From Monoraphidium neglectum (taxonomy: Eukaryota; Chlorophyta; Chlorophyceae; Sphaeropleales; Selenastraceae), in NCBI RefSeq assembly GCF_000611645.1, contig NW_014011493.1, positions 1-10,356 on the forward strand: DNA of 10,356 nucleotides. The letters are read 5' to 3'. Of this stretch, positions 1 through 7,822 are shown one piece after another; position 1 is the first letter of the stretch, and the number at the start of each line of letters is the position of its first letter. The notes below the pieces were generated by a model. It was given only the letters and a program-made list of their open reading frames with translations. It was not told where the DNA came from and made no database searches. The position numbers and the translations under genes are program-made.

Positions 1-205
1 ACTTATCTGTCTATCTATCATGGCGCGGCCCTGAGCCTGCGCGCGTGCGGCGATGCAGGAGGCGGTGCAGTGCACTGTGCCGTTTCGGGGCACACATGGA
101 GGGGTCGACGCGCCCACTGAGCAGGGAGTCCTTGAAGCTGCATGCCGCGGGGCAGGGCACGCGTCCCCTGTCCACAAGGGTGAGACGCGCCCAGCGTGCA
201 ATTAC

Positions 206-301
206 CCGTCGAGCGGAAACAAGAATTGGGAAGTAGGGTAGGCGCACGCCCTGTTGCAGGGTGACGACGCGGTCCAGGTTCACAACGCACACGCCAGCTC
301 C
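206..301 (-). CDS. Candidate exon of 32 codons, partial gene toward the left edge
   Basis: It lies between an acceptor (CACTGCGCAG|GGAGCT) and a donor (CGACGG|GTAATT), phase 0 at both ends. It encodes GAGVCVVNLDRVVTLQQGVR followed by LPYFPILVSARR, which has the composition of a folded protein rather than of random reading. Further left, in the same frame, FKDSLLSGRVDPS could be another exon; the combination faintly recalls algal BTB/POZ-type proteins, which I do not regard as shown. The gene would continue past position 1. Confidence 0.28.
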
Positions 302-370
302 CTGCGCAGTGGGCAGCAGTCACCCCACTCTCCTGCCAATCCCCGACGCCTTGCCTGTTGCCTCTGTCAC

Positions 371-558
371 GGGGAACGCCAGCGGGCAGCAGCCGCGGCG
401 GTAGCACGCGCCTGAGCTCGCGCATAACTATCCCAGCGCTGTCGCCGCCGCCGCCGGGCGCTGTGGGGTCAGGTGCGACGTTTGCGCTGCCCCCGCCATC
501 TAGCAGGGCCTGCAGGTGTAGCTGCTCCAGGGCTGCAAACACCTTGGGGGTGGAGGGC
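371..558 (-). CDS. Candidate internal exon, partial gene toward the left edge
   Basis: A textbook acceptor (a long C-rich tract ending GCTCCTGCAG|GCCCTC) opens a minus-strand frame with G/C-rich third positions encoding PSTPKVFAALEQLHLQALLD, a Gly/Ala/Asp linker, then IVMRELRRVLPPRLLPAGVP. The donor is not certain: GTGACA at 370 is possible, but its phase does not fit the next candidate exon at 301. I cannot name the product. Confidence 0.28.
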
Positions 559-804
559 CTGCAGGAGCAGGGGAGCCGGCAGAGGGAGGGGCTGACTCTA
601 GTTAAACCCATGGTGGTGGACAGGAGGGGAGCCCGGCGGCCAGTGTGGCCAGGTGTAGGTGCGGGCGAGGAGCGGTAGCTGCCGCCGAGGCCAGCTCTGG
701 CCATTCATGGCACCCAAGCCAGGAGAGGGCAATCCTTTGGGGCCGCCTCCACGCCAGGGATAGCGCCAACAGGCGGGCCACAGCTGCGACCGCCGTCCGT
801 CGCA

Positions 805-1152
805 TCAACAGCGCGGCCACAGCGGCGCCGCGCGTACCGACGCGCCCGCGAGCGAAAACGCGTGCAAAGGCTGCTCGCAGCAGCCACACACCGCGCGCTC
901 AGCCGCAGGTGTAGCGGGGTCAGCAGCGGGGCGTCCCAGCAGAGGTGCGGCCAGCTTCACCGCCGACCTGGCTGCTGCTCGGCCCCTGTAGCTGAACCGC
1001 GTCCCGCCCTTCGCCACGCCCGAAGCAATCTTTTCACACGGCTTCAACGGCCCCGCCTCCACCACCACCGCCGCCGCCAAGCCGCTCAGCGCCCGCCAGA
1101 AGAGCGCTTTTGCGGACAGCGCCGCCCTGCCACTCGCGCTGCGCGCCCGAGG
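805..1152 (-). CDS. Candidate exon of an unnamed gene; weak FERM C-lobe-like pattern
   Basis: Minus-strand open frame from a plausible acceptor (GACGCCTCGCAG|CCTCGG) with strong G/C third positions. The product runs from RARSASGRAAL through SAKALFWRALSGLAAAVVVE to GGTRFSYRGRAAARSAVKLA and then LLGRPA. The order 'AK-LW...; G-[ST]-[KR]-F-x-Y-x-GR...; RPA' recalls the third lobe of FERM domains and the segment after it in band 4.1-like proteins, but this is a by-eye pattern in an Ala/Arg-rich stretch and could be coincidence. The 3' end of the exon is not fixed (GTGAAG and GTGTGT donors near 940 and 890 are possible). Only about 150 nt separate it from the MAD2 poly(A) signal, so no room remains for the rest of a FERM domain upstream. 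That argues for a remnant or a different protein. Confidence 0.28.
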   Translation of the reverse strand, partial: PRARSASGRAALSAKALFWRALSGLAAAVVVEAGPLKPCEKIASGVAKGGTRFSYRGRAAARSAVKLAAPLLGRPAADPATPAAERAVCGCCEQPLHAFSLAGASVRAAPLWPRC

Positions 1153-1168
1153 CTGCGAGGCGTCAGCA

Positions 1169-1187
1169 ATTGCAGTCACACTGCAAT
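1169..1187. repeat. Perfect short inverted repeat (8-bp arms, 3-nt loop)
   Basis: ATTGCAGT-CAC-ACTGCAAT forms a compact hairpin on either strand. It lies between the MAD2 poly(A) signal and the candidate exon starting at 1152, so it may sit in the intergenic space or in a short intron end. Confidence 0.55.
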
Positions 1188-1301
1188 CTCAAGGAAGCCG
1201 CAGCATTGCAAGCCGCATGCGTCTGCTGTCATGGCAGAGGCGTGTGATGTTTTGTCATTCGCCCCAACCCACTGCATGCGATGCAACCATGTTGATGATG
1301 G

Positions 1302-1306
1302 TTACA
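1302..1306 (-). terminator. Probable poly(A) signal TGTAA of the MAD2 gene
   Basis: The minus strand reads TGTAA here, about 120 nt past the MAD2 stop codon. TGTAA is the usual polyadenylation signal of green algae in the Chlamydomonas/Volvox group, and no other copy is closer to the stop. It implies that the MAD2 transcript ends near 1280-1290, so sequence to the left belongs to another unit. Confidence 0.6.
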
Positions 1307-1423
1307 AAAGCAGGATAGTCAACCGCCCACGAACAGCTCTAGACGAATGAAAGGGAGAAATTGGGCAAGCAAAGGTCAAAGCAACGCTGAAACGGTGCGC
1401 TGAGGGTAGGCATATCGATCCTG

Positions 1424-3662
1424 TCATGCATCCGCGAGGCGGTACGACACGACCGTGTCCACCTTGTGCACCTGTTGGAGGGCGCAGGGTCACACGGCGG
1501 ACATACGTACGTATCGCGATTGGTGCTGTGCCCATTCGTTGTTCCCGTCCGTGCGGGTCTGTCATGAGCCTGTGGCCAAGCGCGCAGGTTTTGACTCGTG
1601 CTGACCGGCAAAGCTCGGCAACATTGCCCTGCCCGCATTGGGCGCGCACCTTTGTCGTGAAGGACCGCAGCTTCACGTCTGTCGCATTTGTGATGTAGCG
1701 AGGGTCACTCTCCTCCCTTTGGGGGGATGAGGGCGGGCGCAGGTGAGGCAGTAGAGCGAGTGGCTGGACAGTGGGGCGAGGTGGCTGGCGCCGACTGGGT
1801 AAAAGCACCGCGCGAGCGCACATGAATACACAAGTGCTCGCCTGCACATGCATGCCTGCGCGTGCATGTGCGTGTGCGTGCGCGCCAGAAGCGCGTGAGC
1901 AGGGGCCTTCCAGCAGCATGGACAATCGGAGGGTTTGCAGCAGACGGCGGGCGCCTTGGGGCAGTTGGTGGTTGCTGTGATTGGTGCACACTGAGCCCTT
2001 GGCCCTAAGGCGCACCACTCGTCGGGAACGGACGACTTGGTGTCCGTGTAGACCAACAGGTCAAAGGTGCCTGGGGTTGAGGGTTGGGGGTTGGGAGTTG
2101 GAGTGGTGAGGAAAGCGGGGCATGGGGATGCATGGGGATGCGAGACGGCAGCGTTGCAGCCAATACATTGCTGCTGAAGGGGTGCGACCGTGAGCACTGT
2201 GCGGCACGAGTTGGGTTGCCGTCGCCATGCGTGAGGGCGCAGCTGCGTGCAGCCCTTGCGCGCCGTGCTTCACCCACAGGGGTCCTCCAGCAGCGGCAGG
2301 AAGGTGATGCTGGCCGTGATCTGACAGGGATGAAAGGTGCGGCCAAGGGGATCGTGCGTCAGCAGAGGGGCTGGTTGGGCAGACAGGCGCGGACGCTGGG
2401 CGTCACCTTTGGGCAGCAGCAGCCGCGACATCTGCCCAACCAAAAGTGCAGCGCCGGTAGGGTTGCAAACAGCTATGTCTCCAGTGCCCCGCCACCCTGT
2501 TGGCCTGTCGCCCCCGCTTTTGGACCGTGTCACCGCTCTTGGGACGCTCGTTGAACCAGGAGCGATGCATTTGCTCACCTGGCGGATGATGGCCTGGATC
2601 TCAGCCGTGATCTCCTTCTCAGGCTTCTCAGGCGCCGCCCTGCATGTGTCAAAGCGCAGCAGGCTCTGCATCACGTCTGCGGCTAGGCCAAACCATCACT
2701 GCCTCCCTGGTCGGTAAGGATGCGCCAAACCTGTTGGGCCTGGCGAAGCCTGTGAGTGTGGACAGCCCCTGTGCATGGCGTTCGTAGGCCTGCCGCTTGC
2801 TGACAAGCTACCCGCTGCACACTCTGTTGGGCGTAGACAGTGGAGGAATGCACACGGTCCAAGCAAATGCACAACGGGGGCCCCGCCCTGCCCAGCTCCG
2901 CTCACCCTCCGTTGAGCGTGGCCTCGTCTGTCTGCACCTCGAACGTCCACCGCTCCAGCACCTCCCCCGTGAATGCGCTGGTGACAACCAGCACCAGCCG
3001 CTGCAGCAGGCCCTTCTCCAGCCAGTCTGTCCGTCGCAGTAATGGGCCGTGGCGGCGCCGCGTAACCAATGCTGGCGCACGGGGGTGCTGGTTGGCGGCC
3101 ACGCGGCAGGTGCACTCAGTGTGTTTGAGCTGCTGCACGTCCGGTGATGGGACGCGCTGCACAACGCCAATCCCTTCGGCGCTGCCACCGCCGGTCCCCG
3201 CCCTCCCGTCAGCCCCGCCCCTACCTGTCATCTGCTTTGTGACGTTTGTGAGGTAGGCCAGCAGGCCGTCGTCCTTTGTCACCATCATGGCCAGCCCATA
3301 GTTCTTCTTCTGCTGGAAGGTTTCCTGCGGGTAGATACCCCGCTGGTACAATATGCTGCGGCCGCAGTCGCGATTTGTAATGCAAGGCACAGCGCCGTGA
3401 GTGCAGGGGGCGCTTGCACAGCATGGTGCTCATAGCACGAGCAGTGCCGCTGCCGGGCACGGCAGGGTGCCGTTAGGGCGGGCGCAGCGCAGATGGTTCG
3501 GAACCAGCACAGCTGGTAGGTTGCAGTGCACTGCACCCATATATGCTCCATACAAAGCGCACGTTATCACCTATTGACGGCGTAGTTGAAGAACTCTGCG
3601 ACGATCTGTGCCGAACCTCGCAAGCTGATGGTATTGCGCTGCTTCACTGCCTGCGAGGCCAT
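1424..3662 (-). CDS. MAD2: MAD2 spindle assembly checkpoint protein (HORMA domain), complete, 8 exons
   Basis: MAD2 family members bind CDC20 and MAD1 at unattached kinetochores and hold back the anaphase-promoting complex until chromosomes are attached. Exons on the minus strand are 3662-3571, 3355-3225, 3026-2906, 2639-2579, 2320-2278, 2070-2016, 1716-1650 and 1471-1424 (stop TGA 1426-1424). All seven introns are GT-AG and the phases agree at every junction (2,1,2,0,1,2,0), giving 205 residues, the length of human MAD2L1. Motifs visible in order: TISLRGSAQIVAEFF (11-25), SILYQRGIYP (31-40), the NYGLAMMVT segment, LVLVVTSAFTGEVLERWTFE (85-104), AEIQAIIRQ (127-135) with the Arg134-Gln135 pair known from MAD2 dimerisation, ITASITFLPLLE (136-147), TFDLLVYTD, VPDEWEESDP, and KLRSFTTKVHKVDTVVSY in the C-terminal 'safety belt'. 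The start is set by alignment with the family N-terminus. The ending LADA after VVSYR is short and lineage-specific. The only inference is the exact splice sites; identity is close to certain. Confidence 0.96.
1843..1885. repeat. Alternating purine-pyrimidine (GT/GC) tract in MAD2 intron 6
   Basis: Positions 1857-1885 alternate strictly (TGCGCGTGCATGTGCGTGTG and on to GCGTGCGCGC), and a shorter alternating run, TGCACATGCATGC, stands at 1843-1855. Such tracts favour left-handed Z-DNA under supercoiling and behave as microsatellites. It lies in the 299-nt intron 6. Confidence 0.7.
2071..2102 (-). repeat. C-rich splice-acceptor tract with G-quadruplex potential on the other strand
   Basis: The minus strand has a tract built on CCCCCAACCCTCAACCCCAG that ends at the acceptor of MAD2 exon 6 and is therefore its pyrimidine/C-rich tract. 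The plus strand carries GGGG, GGG, GGGGG and GGG runs separated by TT-containing loops, enough for an intramolecular G-quadruplex in DNA. The word resembles a degenerate telomere-like repeat but is not the TTTAGGG or TTTTAGGG unit. Confidence 0.5.
2121..2140. repeat. 10-bp tandem duplication in MAD2 intron 5
   Basis: CATGGGGATG occurs twice without a gap, and GCGGGGCATGGGGATG before it extends the pattern. It lies within intron 5 of MAD2 and looks like ordinary slippage. Confidence 0.6.
3522..3535. repeat. 14-bp perfect palindrome TGCAGTGCACTGCA in MAD2 intron 1
   Basis: The sequence reads the same on both strands. It lies inside the first intron of MAD2. A 10-bp core, CAGTGCACTG, recurs at 68-77, which may reflect a common palindromic word in this genome rather than a specific site. 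Confidence 0.5.
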
Positions 3663-5064
3663 CTTACTTGTGATTATGCTATAGCACCTTTTACCTGAGA
3701 TAGGGCCACGCGCTTTGATCTAGCAATTTGAATCCCTCAACATCAGCCTGAGGCACGCAATCGAAGCTTGAATTCGATGACGTTCCAAATTGAAGGTTGT
3801 TTATAGCCTGCTCTACTATACCGTAGGGATGCATGCAGTCAATCGTCTCGCCTGTCATCAGAGTCACCAGGTGTCTCGGACACAGGTACTCTACTGCACG
3901 CCGCCTGCAAGCCAAACAGGCCAGGGCTACCATGAGTGAGCCCATACATTGGTGGGGGGATGAATAGCTGGCAGGATGGAATGTGTTGTGGGGCGCATGC
4001 GGAAGGGTCTGAGTGCAGCAGGTTGCCGATTGGCTTGTTGCTGCAACATGCGCACGCATGCGTGTCACCTGGCTCTGAGTTTGTAGCGCCAAGTTCCCCC
4101 TGCGTGACAGCCATGGCCCAGCCACATCAACGCCTGCATGTAGCAATGATATTGAGACATTTCACCCACCGCTTGGTTGGACCCTCCGCTCGCTGCCACT
4201 GCAAACCTGGGCGGGGTGGGCTTCTGCACGTCGAAAACAGGAGCCTGGGTGGTGATCACCTGAAGCTTGCTGCAATGATGCTGTCCTGCAGCGGTGCTGG
4301 ACACAAGCACAGTTTGTGCACTCGCAGCAGATTTGCGCAGCCGCCTTCAGGCGGCACAACCTGTGTACAGTATTGTGTAAGCGCGCCCTCCAGAGATGCA
4401 GCATGCGTTTGACGCAACTCTGCAGCCGGGCACCATGGCCTGCTTGCGCTGCTGTGCTGCTGGAGGCCACAGTACAATCACATCCTGGCAGCACGGCGTT
4501 ATTGTTACATTGGGTCAGCGACTAGCTGATTCCCCAGCGATTGATGGCCATTTGCGCGCACAAGCTGCGTCCACACAGCAGCGAGCCAAGCTGCTGCATG
4601 CAAGTGATGGGTGTCGTGGCAAGGAAGAGTACAGAATACATAGCTTGAGATGCAAGAGCAGCAGCGTGTGAAAGTCCAAATAAGGTGCTGATGAGTGGAA
4701 CCACCAACGACATCAGCAAGAGCCGCAAGAAAGAAGATGACGTGCTGGCAAAGAACTGACAACCAGATAGAGTGCTCACAGCAGACTGTCACCAACCAAA
4801 CTGAGTGTGAGGTCGTGGTTGATATAAAAAGCGGCACCCCTGGCCGCAAGCATGTAAGGCGTGGCCAATTGAGCGGCTTGGCCACCTTACCCCTGGTGCG
4901 GAGAGCGGCCGGCAGCTGGGTATTTGTCAAGCCCCAAACGGGCCCGCCCAGCCTGCGCACACGGCAACGCCCCGATGATCAAGCCAAAGCTCGAGCCACC
5001 GACCAGCAGTCATGAGCTGGGCCGCAGAGCCTGCGAAGCGCCTTCAAGCGCCCTGCCCGCCATC
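3663..5064. other. Intergenic: MAD2 upstream region and transposase 3' flank
   Basis: There is no gene I can support. Next to the MAD2 start (about 3663-3880) the DNA is clearly richer in A/T than the genes, as expected for a promoter and 5' UTR; the minus strand carries GCTATAGCATAATCAC shortly before the ATG. The rest (about 3900-5060) has mixed short open frames with no consistent codon bias, many GCATGC-type palindromes, a TATA-like site at 4823 and a possible distant TGTAA on the minus strand at 4509-4505 that could serve the transposase transcript. Confidence 0.5.
4823..4830 (+). promoter_or_regulatory. TATA-box-like sequence, orphan
   Basis: The plus strand reads GATATAAAAAGCGGC in otherwise GC-rich DNA, a good match to a TATA box, followed by a GC-rich start-site-like region. 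No supported plus-strand gene follows it; the first plus-strand frame (from 4924/4975) is short and overlaps the transposase 3' end. It may be part of the transposon end or a chance match. Confidence 0.25.
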
Positions 5065-6828
5065 TCAGCAGCGCGGCGATGGGCCGCCCGGCATCACGGG
5101 GACGTGGGCGTACTCGGCAGCCGCCACCTCCGCGAGGCGGCCCGGAAAGCCCGCCATGATCTTACGCACCCGCGCCTCGGCGCCGGCCTCGACGCAGCGC
5201 CGCTGCAGCTCTGCCGCCAGCTCCTCCCTTTGAGCAGCAGTGAACCCAATCTTCCCCATGCTGGCCGCCTCCCGCAGCAGGGGCAACACCTGGATGAAGG
5301 ACAGGCATTGGAGCAGGCACAAGGCGGCGCTCAGTGAGGCACGTGGTGAGGGGGCAGTAGCGATGCTGTGAAATTTACGCGCAACGCAAACGCAGGCGAG
5401 TGTCTTGTGACACAAGTGGGCTGGAAGCGAGAGCCAGCGCGCACTTTATCTGCGAGGTACGCCGCATCACCATCAGCTCTCGGCTGAAACATGCATGCAC
5501 GCCTGCGGTGCTCGCCTGCTCGGTGGGGTTGAGGTCCGGCGAGTAGGGCGGCATCCGCAGCTGCGGCACCCCCGCGTCCACGGACGCGCGGAGTGCCGCC
5601 TTAGACGTGTGCTGGGGCGCTCCGTCAAGGAGCAGCACAAACCGGAGCTTGGTGCCAGGCTTGAACTTCTGGGGCCTTTGTGTGTCGACGCTGGGCATGC
5701 AGTGGCAAGGGACAGGCAGACGGCGTGCCACCTTATGAGCTTGTGGGCACAGACAGGAGCGTGCGGGGAGCCAGCAGGACCAGGAAGCCGCGCATCCGTA
5801 GCAAGCGCACTGAAGCCGTGCCGTTCCACCGCTTGTACAGGCACAGGGCTGGTGAGCAGCATGCATTTGCAGCATCGTAAATCAAACAAGTAATGCGCTT
5901 GGCCAGAAAGCCGCACAACAGGTCAGATGAAATTTCGCAACGGCGCCGGCTCACATGTTGACGAGCTGCAGCACGCCGTCCGGCACAGTGCCGCCCACAA
6001 CCAGGGCGCCCCCGGGGTTGGCCTGGTCCGCGAGCTTGGCCAGCACCTGCATCCACTCCTTGGAGGAGTAGTTTGACTCCCCTGCGCCGTTCATCGGCGG
6101 CAGCACAAACAGCATGAGGCTGCCCGCCGCAGTGATGGCGGCGCCGACATGAAGCGTCACGTTCTCGTAGCCCGGCCCGCCCTGCTTCCTGACCTCCACC
6201 TGCACGCCCGGCAGAGTGTCCCAGCACACCAGCTCCGGCATCAGGCTGGGCAGCAGCCCCTGCGTGCCGTTGACCCACTCGCGGCGGATGTCGGAGGGCG
6301 AATCCTCCTCGCCGACAAATGGCACCTGGTCCTCACCTCCAGCTGCTGCCAATCTCTTGACGCAGTCTCTTACGTCCTGCGCCCACAGAAGGAGCGATGT
6401 GCACGTCCACAGTAGGGTTTGCAGAGGTGGTACTATTCCTTGGCATCGAGATGGCTTGGGCGCCTGCAGGCACCTGCTGCCGCGCCCAAATGCACGTTTG
6501 CACCCGGAAACCCCCAGCACGTCCATGTGCCCACATGTGCGCCCACCGCCAGCCACACAAGCTCCTGCCTCACCTTGAGGGCCCGCGAAAAAGTGCAGGG
6601 ATCGAACTCGCGACCGATGGCCTGCTCGTATGCTTTCCTACTGATCTCCTTCTTGTTAGTGATGGCGCCCCCGACGACGACCACTTTGGACAGCACCCAT
6701 CGCATGGCGTTCTGCCTTTCTTGAGACTGTGACGGGCCCGTTTTCGGGCGAATGACGCCACGGCGCACTCCCAGCGGCTTGTAAGCGGGACGAGCCACAC
6801 GACGCCCCAACCGCACCCTGCCCGTCAT
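5065..6828 (-). CDS. Tc1/mariner-superfamily DDE transposase with three introns, apparently intact
   Basis: Transposases of this superfamily cut and paste a DNA transposon flanked by TA target duplications. Exons on the minus strand are 6828-6574, 6376-5955, 5690-5516 and 5289-5065 (stop TGA), with phases 0, 2 and 0 agreeing, giving about 358 residues, normal for the family. Visible parts: basic N-terminus, a helix-turn-helix-like stretch AITNKKEISRKAYEQAIGRE with DPCTFSRALK after it (55-85), a first catalytic Asp probably in ELVCWDTLPG (138), then YENVTLHVGAAITAAG, the second Asp in FVLLLDGAPQHTS (248), and Glu283 in MPPYSPDLNPTEQ. There are 34 residues between Asp248 and Glu283, the DD34E spacing of Tc1 elements. 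The third intron uses a GC donor (GCAG|GCGAGC). No stop codon or frameshift is seen in the exons. The ATG at 6828 is uncertain: acceptor-like sites precede and follow it, so a further 5' exon with the first DNA-binding helix set may exist upstream. The superfamily is certain; the exact family is not. Confidence 0.88.
5065..6828 (-). mobile_element. DNA transposon of the Tc1/mariner (IS630-like) superfamily, borders not found
   Basis: The element is recognised only from its transposase gene. I looked on both sides (about 4700-5060 and 6830-7340) for a pair of terminal inverted repeats next to TA dinucleotides and did not find one by eye, so the coordinates given are only those of the coding part and the true element is larger. 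The uninterrupted exons suggest a young insertion or selection for the protein. Confidence 0.6.
5290..5515 (-). other. GC-AG intron in the transposase gene
   Basis: The donor reads GAGCAG|GCGAGC and the acceptor reads TCATCCAG|GTGTTG. Using this GC donor joins the DDE box ...NPTEQ directly to VLPLLREA in frame, which matches how family members continue after the catalytic Glu. GT alternatives downstream would add residues inside that conserved run. GC-AG introns are a known minority class of U2 introns. Confidence 0.65.
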
Positions 6829-7822
6829 GCAGGACCATGCTTGCGCAGCAAGAAAGATCAGCAAGCTGATCATCCCCCCCTTCCTGGTCATGCTGTGTGT
6901 TGCAGGCCCTGCGTTTTGAGGTGCGGTGCACCTCATGAGTTACTGTCGCTATGGCGGTGTACGCTTGCTACGCGCACGCAGATAAGAGGTGCCCGTCCAA
7001 CATTCCCAGTCGAAAGAGACAAGCAGAGACACGCGGAAGCCTGCTCACCGGCTGAAGCAAGGAATCTCGGCTACAGCCCCACAGGTGGGAGTTGTCGGAA
7101 ATGAGGCAAACAACCCTCGAGTGGAGGGTTAGAATGTGCCGTGGCAAAGCATCAAGCAGCAGCGTTTCGTGCCAGTATCTTTTTAAACTCCACACAATGC
7201 CAAGGACGTTTGCGAGGCGTTCTCAGCGGTAGGGTTTCGGCCCACTGTGTACTGTGCAGACGGACGGGTGACCGTGTTGTGTAGCTTCCTGTACTGCGAC
7301 AGTAATCTTTTGTTCAAACCGTCTCAGATGCTGGACTTATATGTACGTGCACCTGGCGCTGCTGGCTGGACTGCCGGTGCCTGCGTGGTTGGGTCCCCAC
7401 AGTGAGCCACATGCCAGTCGCAGCACGCATGTTGCACCACCGGCAAGGGTGGCCTCGACAGCTGTCAAGACATCAACAACGATGCAACTGGCTCGTGGAG
7501 TCGTGCAGAATCTGGGAGACACCAGGGTGCAGGGGGTGGAGCGCTTGAGCCCATGCGCCTGCAACAGTATGACCGCTGCTGCGGGTAGGGGCAGGGTCTG
7601 CATCCACCTTGACCTTGGCGAAAATCCTCGCATCATGGATGATCCAATTGGCCGTTATCAGGCTGCGCCTTTGTTCGCACGCATACATGCTAGACATATT
7701 GCGCAAGGATGTCGGTGGTGGGGAGGACCAGGGCAGTGTTTCTTCCTCTTCGAGGCCCACGTATACACGCTCCCACACCCAGGTGCAGTCCCTGGCCACG
7801 CCCACTCCCCAATTCTGCCCAG
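6829..7822. other. Intergenic or transposon 5' flank, no supported gene
   Basis: This stretch probably holds the 5' part of the transposon, including its promoter and perhaps an additional first exon, because acceptor-like sites lie just before 6828. A/T-richer spots such as TTTTTAAACTCC near 7180 and ACTTATATGTAC near 7335 are seen. Between 7340 and 7800 both strands have open frames (for example plus-strand GENPRIMDDPIGRYQ around 7619-7665), but neither shows convincing splice borders or codon bias over a long run. Confidence 0.4.
7112..7130. repeat. Perfect short inverted repeat (7-bp arms, 5-nt loop)
   Basis: AACCCTC-GAGTG-GAGGGTT can form a small hairpin on either strand. It lies upstream of the transposase gene, between it and the Q-rich gene. 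It could be a weak structured site or chance; no T-run follows it. Confidence 0.5.

Noticed and set aside
18..704. A 228-codon minus-strand protein as a single exon
   Set aside because: Internal sequences match splice acceptors (for example GCTCCTGCAG at 559-568), and only part of the frame shows coding bias, so it is reported as candidate exons instead.
1302..2018. A single 238-codon minus-strand frame
   Set aside because: Only the part at 1650-1716 is real (MAD2 exon 7). The remainder is intron and 3' UTR read through by chance.
2071..2277. Donor GG|GTGAAG at the end of MAD2 exon 5
   Set aside because: It leaves phase 2, which does not fit the exon 6 acceptor. The donor CCCT|GTGGGT gives the matching phase 1 and the gap-free LLEDPCTFDLLVY.
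4053..4064. 12-bp palindrome CACGCATGCGTG as a possible protein-binding site
   Set aside because: GCATGC-type palindromes occur many times in this window, so no special meaning can be given to one copy.
4505..4960. Minus-strand frame of 151 codons rich in Cys, His and Trp
   Set aside because: The composition and codon use are those of random reading, and it overlaps a competing frame with no better support.
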